The position numbers were made by a program, and so were the translations under genes. A stretch of DNA of 64,000 nucleotides from Ignavibacteria bacterium (GTDB taxonomy: Bacteria; Bacteroidota; Ignavibacteria; Tepidaquicellales; OLB5): the NCBI GenBank assembly GCA_017303675.1, contig JAFLBX010000001.1:1685970-1749969 (forward strand), read 5' to 3'. Shown here in pieces: positions 32,395 to 41,044 of this stretch; position 1 is the stretch's first letter, and each line of letters begins with the position of its first letter. The notes under the pieces were generated by a model. It was not told where the DNA came from. It was given only the letters and a program-made list of their open reading frames with translations, and ran no database searches.

Positions 32395-33642
32395 ATGCAA
32401 ACAAATCTGCCTGAAATATTAACGGTATCTGAGCTTAATTCCTATATTAAGGTTTTAATTGAGGAGAATTTTAAATTCGTCCACTTGATTGGTGAAATAT
32501 CAAATTTTAAAATTCATACACAATCGGGTCACTATTATTTCACAATTAAGGATGAAAGCTCACAGATAAATGCGGTGATGTGGAAGACCCGTAATCAAGC
32601 GCTGCTTTTTACTCCCGAAGACGGCATGCAGGTTGTTGTAAAGGGAAGAGTAACGGTCTACCCCGCACGCGGTAATTACCAGGTTGAAGTATGGGAGATA
32701 AAACCGCAGGGAGCAGGTGAGCTTCAGTACAGGTTCGAGCAGCTTAAACAAAAACTGTTTGAAGAGGGCCTGTTTGACGAGGAACATAAAAAACCTTTAC
32801 CCAAATATCCCCAAAATGTTGTGATGATAACCTCCAAAACGGGAGCCGTGCTGCAGGATTTTATCAACATTACAAAACGAAGGTATCCGCTGCTGAATAT
32901 ATATCTGTACCCGGTGAGCGTACAGGGTGTGAATGCGGCTTCATCAGTCATTGAAGCCCTGGAAGAGATTCCCGTACTTATCAAAAATAAAAAGCTTCCG
33001 CCGGTTGATATTATAGTAATAGCCCGCGGCGGGGGATCAATTGAGGACTTATGGCCGTTTAATGATGAAAGGCTTGCCAGGGCGGTTTTTGCGTGCGAAA
33101 TACCTGTTGTGAGCGCTGTGGGACACGAAGTTGACTTCACAATTTGCGATTTTGCGTCGGATTTAAGGGCTCCCACCCCTTCGGCTGCCGCTGAGTTAAT
33201 AACTCCGGATATCAGAGAGTTAATTGAAAATCTTGACAAATTTTCGTATTTTTGTAGAAGTTTTGTCCAAGCAAAGCTTGATGGTTACAAAAATTCAATA
33301 AGGGAAATTGAGGGAAGTTATTATTTTAACCGTCCCAAAGATATAATTTACAATTTTTACCAGAAACTTGATGATTTTTCAAAAGGTATAACCAATATTA
33401 CCAATAACAGGGTTAACAAACTGAAAAATGAAATAAAATTCTGTAAAAAAACATTGCATCATGTATCACCTGAAAATAACTTAAAAAAAGGCTACGCCAT
33501 AATAAAGAAAAGAGTGGATATTGATGAGATGCGGCTTCAGTTTGAATTTAATAAAATTGTAACACGCGCGTCGAATCTAAAAAAAGATGAAGAAGTTGAG
33601 ATCAAATTCTATGATAACAAAAAGAATGCAAGGATAATTTGA
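32395..33642 (+). CDS. xseA: Exodeoxyribonuclease VII large subunit
   Basis: Catalytic subunit of exonuclease VII, which degrades single-stranded DNA into oligonucleotides. 415 residues: N-terminal OB-fold (about 10-100, with G-E-I-S-N-F-K, S-G-H-Y-Y-F-T-I-K-D), the catalytic domain with I-A-R-G-G-G-S-I-E-D-L-W-P-F-N (209-223), V-G-H-E-V-D-F-T-I and D-L-R-A-P-T-P-S-A-A-A-E, then a coiled-coil stalk and C-terminal segment K-G-Y-A-I-I. ATG start. It lies with xseB but the two are separated by 66 bases that contain a small repeat insertion with a duplicated xseA end. Confidence 0.95.
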   Translation: MQTNLPEILTVSELNSYIKVLIEENFKFVHLIGEISNFKIHTQSGHYYFTIKDESSQINAVMWKTRNQALLFTPEDGMQVVVKGRVTVYPARGNYQVEVWEIKPQGAGELQYRFEQLKQKLFEEGLFDEEHKKPLPKYPQNVVMITSKTGAVLQDFINITKRRYPLLNIYLYPVSVQGVNAASSVIEALEEIPVLIKNKKLPPVDIIVIARGGGSIEDLWPFNDERLARAVFACEIPVVSAVGHEVDFTICDFASDLRAPTPSAAAELITPDIRELIENLDKFSYFCRSFVQAKLDGYKNSIREIEGSYYFNRPKDIIYNFYQKLDDFSKGITNITNNRVNKLKNEIKFCKKTLHHVSPENNLKKGYAIIKKRVDIDEMRLQFEFNKIVTRASNLKKDEEVEIKFYDNKKNARII

Positions 33643-33706
33643 TTATGATGAATCACAAAATAGATCCTTCACTTCGTTCAGGATTAGAAGCAAGGATAAT
33701 CTGATT
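33628..33706. repeat. 62-bp insertion between xseA and xseB flanked by a 17-bp duplication
   Basis: GCAAGGATAATTTGATT at 33628-33644, covering the xseA stop, recurs as GCAAGGATAATCTGATT at 33690-33706 (16 of 17 identical), directly before the xseB ATG. Between them lies ATCCT...AGGAT (33664-33684), a palindrome with a TTCACTTCGTTC centre. This is the footprint of a small palindromic element with a flanking duplication. Confidence 0.55.
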
Positions 33707-33708
33707 TA

Positions 33709-33945
33709 ATGGCACAGAAAAAAATAAAAAATACAGAACCATCGTTTGAAGATTCATTTTCAAGGCTTGAAAAAATACTTGAACAGCTTGAAAGCGATGA
33801 ATGCACGCTTGAAGAAACTATAAAGCTATATGAAGAAGGACTGAATCTTACAAAAATATGTTATGATAAGCTTAATAATGCTGAGCTGCGTATAAAGGAA
33901 ATAAACAAAACTGCGAAAGCATCTGAAATAAAAGATTATAAATAA
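33709..33945 (+). CDS. xseB: Exodeoxyribonuclease VII small subunit
   Basis: Small subunit of exonuclease VII. 78 residues with the family pattern S-F-E-D-S-F-S-R-L-E-K-I-L-E-Q-L-E (12-28) and L-E-E-T-I-K-L-Y-E-E-G-L (37-48), ending in a basic helical tail. ATG start. It follows xseA and precedes dxs by 24 bases, an order common in bacteria. Confidence 0.93.
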   Translation: MAQKKIKNTEPSFEDSFSRLEKILEQLESDECTLEETIKLYEEGLNLTKICYDKLNNAELRIKEINKTAKASEIKDYK

Positions 33946-33969
33946 TATTTTTCAATTAAATATAATAAT

Positions 33970-35877
33970 TTGGAAACTGAATATAAGTATCTCAATTCGG
34001 TAAATACACCCCAGGACCTTAAGAAGCTGAATTTAACTGAGCTCAAAGTCCTGGTAGATGAGATCAGGGAATTCCTGGTTGATACTATCTCAAAGATCGG
34101 CGGCCACCTGGGAGCATCACTTGGTGTTGCTGAGCTAACTGTGGCGCTGCATTATGTGTTTAATACACCCGATGACAAGCTGATCTGGGATGTGGGGCAC
34201 CAGGGATATATACATAAAATATTAACCGGCAGAAAAGACCAGCTTAAAACTATTCGCCAGTATGGCGGGATCAGCGGATTTTTAAAGCGTTCTGAAAGCG
34301 AATACGATGTATTCGGCGCCGGGCATGCAAGCACATCACTCAGCGCAGCGCTTGGGGTTGCTACAGCCCGTGACTTCCTGAAAAAGAAGAACAAAGTAGT
34401 AGGCATAATTGGCGATGGCTCAATGACTGGCGGTATGGCATATGAGGCTATGAACAATATCGGTCTTTTAAAGAAAGATATAATTGTTGTGCTGAACGAT
34501 AATAAAATGTCAATTGCCCCTAATGTATGGAGCCTGCACAATTATTTCAACGAGTTCCTTTCAAACCCTTCGTATAATAAATTCAGAAATTATGTATGGG
34601 ATGCAACCGGCAAGCTTGATCCTAAAATAGGCGACAGGCTGCGTAACTTCGCAGCGAAGGTTGAAGGCGGCTTAAAAGGCGTTGTTACCCCAGGTATGTT
34701 ATTTGAAGCTCTTGGCTTCAGGTATTTTGGCCCTATCAACGGTCATAACATTGTGAATGTTGTAAAGATATTTGAAGAGATAAAAGATTTTTCGGGTCCG
34801 ATACTTGTACACGTAGTAACAGAAAAAGGGCATGGTTACAAACCTGCAAAGAATCATTACCAGAAATTCCATGCATCAACTCCGTGGGATAAAGATACAG
34901 GACTTGCAATAAAAAAAGCAGGCGGCTCACCAGCATATACAAAAATCTTTGGTGAAGCGCTGGTAGAAATTTGCAAAGAAAATGAAAAGGTTGTAGGTAT
35001 CACCGCCGCAATGCCTGACGGCACCGGACTTGATATCCTGCAGAAGGAAATGCCTGAGAGGTATTTTGATGTAGGTATTGCAGAACAGCACGCTGTTACT
35101 TTTGCAGCCGGTATGGCTACAGAAGGCTTCACTCCTGTTTGCGCGATCTATTCATCATTTATACAGCGTGCATTTGACCAGATAATTCATGACTGCGCTA
35201 TACAGAAGCTGCCTGTTATTTTCGCGATGGATAGAGCAGGAATTGTCGGCGCTGATGGCCCAACTCACCACGGCGCGCTTGACCTGAGCTTTTTCAGGGC
35301 TATTCAGGGCGTTGTGTTAATGGCGCCTAAGGATGAGCAGGAACTGCGTGATATGTTATATACAGCGACACTTTACAGAAAAGGTCCGATAGCGCTGAGA
35401 TACCCGCGCGGTAATGCGCTTGGTGTGGAAATTAAGCCTTTTTCACAGATACCGATCGGTAAAGGTGAAATAATTGAAAAAGGAACTGATGCAGCAATTA
35501 TTGCAATTGGTGATATGGTTGATGTAGGTATGAAAACCAGGGCAATGCTTGCCAAAGAAAATATTGATGTTGAAGTTATAAATGCAAGATTCATAAAACC
35601 GCTTGACGGCGAATTGCTGAAGGATGTTTTTGCACGGCATAAAAAAGTAATTACATTAGAAGATAATGTGATTACCGGCGGGTTCGGCTCAGCGGTACTG
35701 GAATTTATGAACCAGAACAATATTAAGGATGTTGATATACTGGTTCACGGTCTGCCGGATAAATATGTAGAGCACGGCACACCGGATGAGCTGTTCCGCG
35801 ACCTGAAGCTTGATGCAGCAGGTGTAACTGAAGTGATCAAAGATCATTTGCTTTCAAAGGAAAAGATCACGGTTTAA
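33970..35877 (+). CDS. dxs: 1-deoxy-D-xylulose-5-phosphate synthase
   Basis: Thiamine-diphosphate enzyme condensing pyruvate and glyceraldehyde 3-phosphate, first step of the MEP isoprenoid pathway that supplies undecaprenyl phosphate and quinones. 635 residues: G-H-Q-G-Y (76-80), G-A-G-H-A-S-T-S, thiamine motif G-D-G-S-M-T-G-G (148-155) with N-D-N-K-M-S-I, the transketolase-type Y-S-S-F-I-Q-R-A-F-D-Q and D-R-A-G-I-V-G-A-D-G-P-T-H-H-G. TTG start; no ATG in frame before the conserved region. The next gene begins on the base after its stop. Confidence 0.96.
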   Translation: METEYKYLNSVNTPQDLKKLNLTELKVLVDEIREFLVDTISKIGGHLGASLGVAELTVALHYVFNTPDDKLIWDVGHQGYIHKILTGRKDQLKTIRQYGGISGFLKRSESEYDVFGAGHASTSLSAALGVATARDFLKKKNKVVGIIGDGSMTGGMAYEAMNNIGLLKKDIIVVLNDNKMSIAPNVWSLHNYFNEFLSNPSYNKFRNYVWDATGKLDPKIGDRLRNFAAKVEGGLKGVVTPGMLFEALGFRYFGPINGHNIVNVVKIFEEIKDFSGPILVHVVTEKGHGYKPAKNHYQKFHASTPWDKDTGLAIKKAGGSPAYTKIFGEALVEICKENEKVVGITAAMPDGTGLDILQKEMPERYFDVGIAEQHAVTFAAGMATEGFTPVCAIYSSFIQRAFDQIIHDCAIQKLPVIFAMDRAGIVGADGPTHHGALDLSFFRAIQGVVLMAPKDEQELRDMLYTATLYRKGPIALRYPRGNALGVEIKPFSQIPIGKGEIIEKGTDAAIIAIGDMVDVGMKTRAMLAKENIDVEVINARFIKPLDGELLKDVFARHKKVITLEDNVITGGFGSAVLEFMNQNNIKDVDILVHGLPDKYVEHGTPDELFRDLKLDAAGVTEVIKDHLLSKEKITV

Positions 35878-36351
35878 TTGAAGAATATTCAAAATATAAA
35901 TTACTTTATATTAGTGTTACTGTTTGCAGTAATTTTTCATTCATGCGGAAGCGATACAGCAGTAAATACTCTGAATGAAACATTGCTCTACCAGGAATCC
36001 GGATTGGTAGACAGTGCAGCCGTAACCGGATGTTATGCATATACCAGGAGCCATTTCCTGAGAGATACTTTTAACTTCAGTCCATATAACAGGATCAAAA
36101 TTGAGTTTGATGGTTTCACAACCAGTGACTATTCCACTATTTCCGTATTAAGCAACAATTCTGCAGTTACCAACGAAGTTCTGTACAGAAGGGATAATGA
36201 CAGTGTGAGCAGCTTTCACAGTTTTGAAATGCCATCGCCCGGAGATTCTGTTTGGCTTGAGCTAAGGTTATATATGAATCCGCAGGTTTGCGGCACAAAT
36301 GAATTTAAATTTATAAGAGCGCGTGATCTTAAGATCACAGGAATTAAATAA
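35878..36351 (+). CDS. Small lipoprotein of unknown function
   Basis: 157 residues with a lipoprotein signal (hydrophobic 10-20, F-H-S-C with Cys23 as lipidation site) and a beta-rich remainder containing two further cysteines (Cys52 and one near 138) that could pair after export. TTG start directly abutting the dxs stop. Sits in the xseA-to-lptE run of genes, so it is likely co-transcribed. I recognise no family. Confidence 0.6.
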   Translation: MKNIQNINYFILVLLFAVIFHSCGSDTAVNTLNETLLYQESGLVDSAAVTGCYAYTRSHFLRDTFNFSPYNRIKIEFDGFTTSDYSTISVLSNNSAVTNEVLYRRDNDSVSSFHSFEMPSPGDSVWLELRLYMNPQVCGTNEFKFIRARDLKITGIK

Positions 36352-36372
36352 ATACCCCGAAAAAAAATATAA

Positions 36373-37758
36373 TTGGATAGATCAGTTTTAGAAAAATACA
36401 TTCCCATAGAAACATTTACAGGTGAGGAAAATTCAGACAATGTTTCAGGTAAAAAGCTGTATGTTGAAACATACGGCTGCCAGATGAACTTTGCAGATAC
36501 TGAAATTGTGAACGGTATTATGGGCAAAAACGGGTATGATATTACTGAAAATATTGATGACTCTGCAATAATACTCATTAACACCTGCAGCATCCGTGAA
36601 ATGGCTGAAGCAAGAGTCCTGCAGCGGCTTACGGAAATTAAAAAATACAAGAAGAAAAATCCGAAGCTTATTGTAGGCATCATTGGCTGTATGGCTGAAA
36701 GACTGAAGCGTGACCTTGTAACAAAAAAGGGCGTGGTCGATCTTGTACTCGGACCCGATGAATACAGAAAGCTGCCTTCACTGATCGATAATCTGATTGA
36801 TACCGGAGAAAAAGGAATAGCGGTAAAGCTTTCACGGGTTGAAACTTACGATGATATTCTGCCTATCCGCAAAGAAGGCATAAGCGCATGGCTATCCATT
36901 ATGCGCGGCTGCGATAAGTTCTGCAGCTTCTGTGTAGTGCCTTATACCCGCGGCAGGGAAAGAAGCCGCCCGCTTGAGGGTGTTATCCGTGAGGTAAAAC
37001 AGCTTCGCGATGAAGGATTTAAAGATATAACCCTGCTGGGACAAAATGTAAATTCATACATAAGCGAAAATTTTGATTTTTCTGACCTGCTGGCAGCCTG
37101 CGCAAAAGCAGTGCCTGATATCAGGATCAGGTTTACTACATCACATCCGCAGGATCTTTCATTGAAGCTCATTGAAACCATTGCTGAACATGATAATATC
37201 TGCAACTACATCCATTTGCCAGTGCAATCAGGCAGTGACAGGGTTCTTGAGCTGATGCAGAGAAGCTATACAATTGATCATTACATGAAAATTATGGATA
37301 ATATCAAAAGGCTGATACCTGATGTATCACTTTCAACTGATATTATTACAGGGTTCTGCACGGAAACCGAAGAAGATCATAAAATGACACTGGATGTAAT
37401 GAAGGAAGTTCGGTATGACGGAGCTTATATGTTCAAGTACTCACCCCGTGAAAAGACCAAGGCATGGAAAATGGATGACGATGTTGATGAAGAAACAAAA
37501 ACAAGAAGACTTGTTGAAATTGTTGAGCTGCAAAGAGATATCTCAGAGGAAATAAACCTGAAAACTGTTGGCAAGCAGTTTGAAGTCATAATAGAAGGTA
37601 TCAGTAAAAAATCTGATAAGATGTTATTTGGCAGAACCGACGGGAATAAAACAGTAATAATACCTATAAACGGTGCAAAACCCGGCGATAAAGTACTGGT
37701 AAAGGTAAACAAGGCTAATTCAGCAACATTATTCGGAGAAGCTGTATTATTAAATTAA
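36373..37758 (+). CDS. miaB: tRNA-2-methylthio-N6-dimethylallyladenosine synthase MiaB
   Basis: Radical SAM methylthiotransferase modifying i6A37 of tRNAs reading UNN codons. 461 residues. The N-terminal UPF0004 domain carries the auxiliary cluster cysteines Cys36, Cys72 and Cys106; the radical SAM motif is C180-x3-C184-x2-C187 (R-G-C-D-K-F-C-S-F-C-V-V-P-Y-T-R-G-R-E). A TRAM domain occupies about 395-458. The N-x-C-S-I-R-E (70-76) block favours MiaB over RimO. TTG start, 21 bases after the lipoprotein gene. Confidence 0.95.
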   Translation: MDRSVLEKYIPIETFTGEENSDNVSGKKLYVETYGCQMNFADTEIVNGIMGKNGYDITENIDDSAIILINTCSIREMAEARVLQRLTEIKKYKKKNPKLIVGIIGCMAERLKRDLVTKKGVVDLVLGPDEYRKLPSLIDNLIDTGEKGIAVKLSRVETYDDILPIRKEGISAWLSIMRGCDKFCSFCVVPYTRGRERSRPLEGVIREVKQLRDEGFKDITLLGQNVNSYISENFDFSDLLAACAKAVPDIRIRFTTSHPQDLSLKLIETIAEHDNICNYIHLPVQSGSDRVLELMQRSYTIDHYMKIMDNIKRLIPDVSLSTDIITGFCTETEEDHKMTLDVMKEVRYDGAYMFKYSPREKTKAWKMDDDVDEETKTRRLVEIVELQRDISEEINLKTVGKQFEVIIEGISKKSDKMLFGRTDGNKTVIIPINGAKPGDKVLVKVNKANSATLFGEAVLLN

Positions 37759-37806
37759 TTTATCCCTTAAAACTATACAAAGTAACCGGAACGTCATTTC
37801 AATAAA

Positions 37807-38931
37807 GTGAGTAACGAAATATATCAAAGCGGATTGCTTGGGGAATCAATCCCGATAGTAGAGCTGAGGGAGATCATTAAACAGGTCGCCCCTACAGATG
37901 TTACTGTGCTAATTACCGGCGAAAGCGGCTCTGGTAAGGAAGTTGTTGCCAATGAAATTCACAAGCTTAGCAAACGAAGCGATAAACCGTTTATCACGGT
38001 GAACTGCGGGGCAATTCCCGAGGGAATAATCGAAAGTGAGCTGTTCGGTCACGTTAAAGGCTCTTTCACAGGTGCAACTGAAACACGCAAAGGTTATTTT
38101 GAAGCTGCCAACGGCGGCACTATTTTTCTTGATGAAATTGGTGAGCTTCCGCTGCAGACTCAGGTGAAGTTCCTTCGGGTTATCGAAAATGGCGAGTATA
38201 TGAAAGTGGGCGGCAATAAAACCGAAAAAGTTGATGTAAGGATAATTGCCGCAACAAATAAAAATCTCGAGCAGCTTATCCAGAATAATTCATTCAGGGA
38301 AGACCTATACTACAGGCTGCGCTCAATTAACATTGTAATTCCGCCGTTACGCGAAAGAAAAAGTGATATAAAGCTATTGTTTGATAAATTTGTAAATGAT
38401 TTCACCGGACGCAATAAGATACAGTTCAACGGAATAACTCCTGAGGCAATAGAATTCATTACTAATTACAACTGGCCGGGCAATGTAAGACAATTAAAGA
38501 ATTTCACTGAAAGCTTAATTACACTTAATTCAGATAAGATAATTGAGCTTGATGATGTTATGCGCCAGCTAAGCATTCCCAAATCAGAGCTTATGCCTGC
38601 AACTATAAACGGGTACAATAAACAGGATGAACGCCAGTTGCTTTTTGGAGCTTTATTTGAGCTTAAAAAAGATATAATGGATATTAAACATCAGCTTACT
38701 CATATAGAAGATGTAAAATCTGCTGCCGTGCCGGAAAGCGGTTTCTATTTAAGCGATGATAAGATAGATAAAATAACTTTTGATGAGTTTGAACAGGAAC
38801 TGTTAACATATTATTACAACAAGTATAATGGCAACATAAACCGGATAGCTGATAAGCTTAAAATAAGCAACAGGACTTTATACCGGAAGTTCAAACAATA
38901 TGGTTTGAAAAACGGGAAGTATACTTTATGA
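37807..38931 (+). CDS. Sigma-54-dependent transcriptional activator without a receiver domain
   Basis: 374 residues consisting almost only of an AAA+ sigma-54 interaction domain and a Fis-type helix-turn-helix. Walker A G-E-S-G-S-G-K-E (38-45), sigma-54 contact loop G-S-F-T-G-A (85-90, a variant of G-A-F-T-G-A), Walker B F-L-D-E (107-110), arginine region R-E-D-L-Y-Y-R-L, W-P-G-N-V-R-Q-L, and the C-terminal HTH N-R-I-A-D-K-L-K-I-S-N-R-T-L-Y-R-K. There is no N-terminal sensor, so activity may be set by level or by a partner. GTG start. Its stop overlaps the lptE ATG. Position between miaB and lptE suggests a role in envelope gene control, which is inference. Confidence 0.85.
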   Translation: MSNEIYQSGLLGESIPIVELREIIKQVAPTDVTVLITGESGSGKEVVANEIHKLSKRSDKPFITVNCGAIPEGIIESELFGHVKGSFTGATETRKGYFEAANGGTIFLDEIGELPLQTQVKFLRVIENGEYMKVGGNKTEKVDVRIIAATNKNLEQLIQNNSFREDLYYRLRSINIVIPPLRERKSDIKLLFDKFVNDFTGRNKIQFNGITPEAIEFITNYNWPGNVRQLKNFTESLITLNSDKIIELDDVMRQLSIPKSELMPATINGYNKQDERQLLFGALFELKKDIMDIKHQLTHIEDVKSAAVPESGFYLSDDKIDKITFDEFEQELLTYYYNKYNGNINRIADKLKISNRTLYRKFKQYGLKNGKYTL

Positions 38932-39446
38932 TATTGCAAACAAAAAGAATAATATTATTCCTGTTTGCTGTAATTTTATTATATAGCCTAACTTCCTGTA
39001 ATTACAGCTTTAAAGGCGCTTCGCCGCCGGAAGGCATAAAAACCATTTATATTCCCTCAATCAGGGATGAAAGCGGATTCGGCCTGCCTAACCTGGGTGA
39101 AGAAATTACAACTCTGCTTAAGAGCAAGTTCATTAATGATAACACACTGGAATATGCTGAAAAAACCCAGGCAGACGGAATGCTTGATTGCGTAATACGC
39201 TCAGTAACCGATGAAGCATTAGTAGTAACGGGCAATGAACAGGTATCAAGAAGAAAGGTCACAATAACGGTATCTGTTGAGTTCACTAATTTGAAAAAAC
39301 AAAAAAGTATCTGGAAAAAGGATTTTTCAAATTGGGGTGAGTATGACAGTTCCACCGGCGGATTCAGTAAAAGGGATGAAGGCGTTAAATCGGCTGAAGA
39401 TAAAATTACAGATGATATTCTGCTGGAAGTAATTTCGAACTGGTAA
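38928..39446 (+). CDS. lptE: LPS-assembly lipoprotein LptE
   Basis: 172-residue outer-membrane lipoprotein. Signal with L-T-S-C, Cys24 lipidated, followed by N-Y-S-F-K-G-A-S-P-P-E-G-I-K-T-I-Y-I-P, the usual start of LptE-like proteins, which plug LptD and help insert LPS. The remainder is mixed alpha/beta with a final amphipathic helix. ATG overlaps the stop of the sigma-54 activator gene (ATGA). The family diverges strongly, so the name rests on the N-terminal pattern, length and gene context. Confidence 0.75.
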   Translation: MILQTKRIILFLFAVILLYSLTSCNYSFKGASPPEGIKTIYIPSIRDESGFGLPNLGEEITTLLKSKFINDNTLEYAEKTQADGMLDCVIRSVTDEALVVTGNEQVSRRKVTITVSVEFTNLKKQKSIWKKDFSNWGEYDSSTGGFSKRDEGVKSAEDKITDDILLEVISNW

Positions 39447-39552
39447 TTTTACCGGTTTTAAAATGTGAATTTACAATAACGGTTTTACATATACAAAAAA
39501 GGTTACATTAATTATATTAATATATTAGTTTTTTGAAGGATAAAAATATAAA

Positions 39553-41031
39553 TTGGAAGAGATAATACTGTTTACTTATATAGGGTCATTACTGATCTTA
39601 TTTACATTTGGTTCACACGGCTTCATTATGATCTATTATTACCTTAAACACAGGCATAAAAGGGATGACTTCACAAAGGAGCTTGAAAGCTATCCCGTTG
39701 TAACACTGCAGCTGCCTATTTACAATGAAATGTATGTTATAGAAAGGCTGATAAAAACAGTCTGCGAAATGGACTATCCGATAGATAAGCTTGAGATACA
39801 GGTATTGGATGACTCTACTGATGAAACAGTGGAAATTGTAGCAAATATTGTAAAAGAATACCAGCTTCGCGGATTTGACATTCACCATATTCACAGAACA
39901 GACCGTACAGGTTACAAAGCCGGCGCTTTGAAAGAAGGGTTAAAAGTAGCAAAAGGTGAATTTGTTGGAATATTTGATGCAGATTTTATCCCCAGGAAGA
40001 ATTTCCTGAAAATTGTGCTGCCATTTTTCAAAGATCCTAAAATTGGCATGGTACAAACCCGCTGGGAACATTTAAACCGCGCGTATTCACTTGTCACACA
40101 GATCCAGGCGCTTGCGCTTGACGGACATTTTGTACTTGAGCAGCAGGTAAGGAATAAAGCCGGTTACTTCATCAATTTTAACGGTACAAGCGGAGTATGG
40201 CGCAAGGAATGTATTTTTGATGCAGGTAATTGGGAAGCTGACACGCTTACTGAGGACCTTGATCTTTCATACCGCGCACAGCTAAAAGGATGGAAGTTCA
40301 AATATCTCACTGATTTTACCACTCCTTCAGAAGTGCCTTCAGAGATCAATTCATTGAAATCTCAGCAGTTCAGATGGACAAAAGGTGCAATTGAAACAGC
40401 AAGAAAAATGCTATTCAGGGTTTGGGCTGCAAAGCTTCCGCTTAAAACAAAGATAATGTGTACTTTCCATTTAACGAATAACATCGTATTCCCTTTTATT
40501 CTGGTAGCGTGTTTGCTGAACATGCCTATTGTACTTATCAAAAATACTGGTCTTTATGATACATACTTTATATTTATGTCTGTATTTGTACTTGCATTTA
40601 TAGCATCGTTTTTGTTTTATTTGTATTCGCAAAAGGATGTTTACGAAGACTGGCGTTCAAGGATACTGCTGTTCCCGGTATTTATGGCAGGCAGTATGGG
40701 TTTTGCCATAAATAATACTAAGGCAGTATTTGAAGCTTTGATCAATAAAAAATCAGAGTTCGTACGGACTCCGAAATACGGCATTGAAGGCGATAAAGAT
40801 AAATGGCAGGATAAAAAATATGTACATAAAAAATTTGTTAAGTTTTCTGTTGTGCTGGAACTTATCATTGCCTTATACAGTCTTGCCTGTGTGGTAGTTT
40901 CAGCGGTAACTTTGCAGATATCAGCAATACCGTTCCAGCTGATGTATACTTTTGGGTTCGGACTTGTAGCATATCTTTCAATTAAACACGTAATAGATAC
41001 TAATAAAAAAATAGCAGAAAACCAGGCTTAA
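39553..41031 (+). CDS. Membrane family 2 glycosyltransferase, cellulose synthase-like
   Basis: Processive-type GT2 enzyme of 492 residues. One N-terminal membrane helix (4-30), a cytoplasmic catalytic domain with D86-D87-S-T-D, D142-A-D144, T-E-D235 and the Q271-Q-F-R-W275 motif, and four or more C-terminal helices (about 300-500). Q-x-x-R-W is the hallmark of polymerising beta-glycosyltransferases such as cellulose synthase and CslA glucomannan synthases; the sugar and acceptor are unknown. There is no PilZ domain. TTG start. Followed 13 bases later by a TPR protein. Confidence 0.85.
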   Translation: MEEIILFTYIGSLLILFTFGSHGFIMIYYYLKHRHKRDDFTKELESYPVVTLQLPIYNEMYVIERLIKTVCEMDYPIDKLEIQVLDDSTDETVEIVANIVKEYQLRGFDIHHIHRTDRTGYKAGALKEGLKVAKGEFVGIFDADFIPRKNFLKIVLPFFKDPKIGMVQTRWEHLNRAYSLVTQIQALALDGHFVLEQQVRNKAGYFINFNGTSGVWRKECIFDAGNWEADTLTEDLDLSYRAQLKGWKFKYLTDFTTPSEVPSEINSLKSQQFRWTKGAIETARKMLFRVWAAKLPLKTKIMCTFHLTNNIVFPFILVACLLNMPIVLIKNTGLYDTYFIFMSVFVLAFIASFLFYLYSQKDVYEDWRSRILLFPVFMAGSMGFAINNTKAVFEALINKKSEFVRTPKYGIEGDKDKWQDKKYVHKKFVKFSVVLELIIALYSLACVVVSAVTLQISAIPFQLMYTFGFGLVAYLSIKHVIDTNKKIAENQA

Positions 41032-41044
41032 TATAAATACATAA

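Noticed and set aside
33224-33254. Promoter-like sequence inside xseA: TTG at 33224, TATTTTTG at 33247-33254, with a 15-base identity to the dcw promoter's second half
   Set aside because: TTGACA at 33233 has the wrong spacing (11 bases); the alternative TTG gives 20 bases but lies in well-conserved coding sequence. Could be a weak internal promoter for xseB-dxs, but support is too thin.
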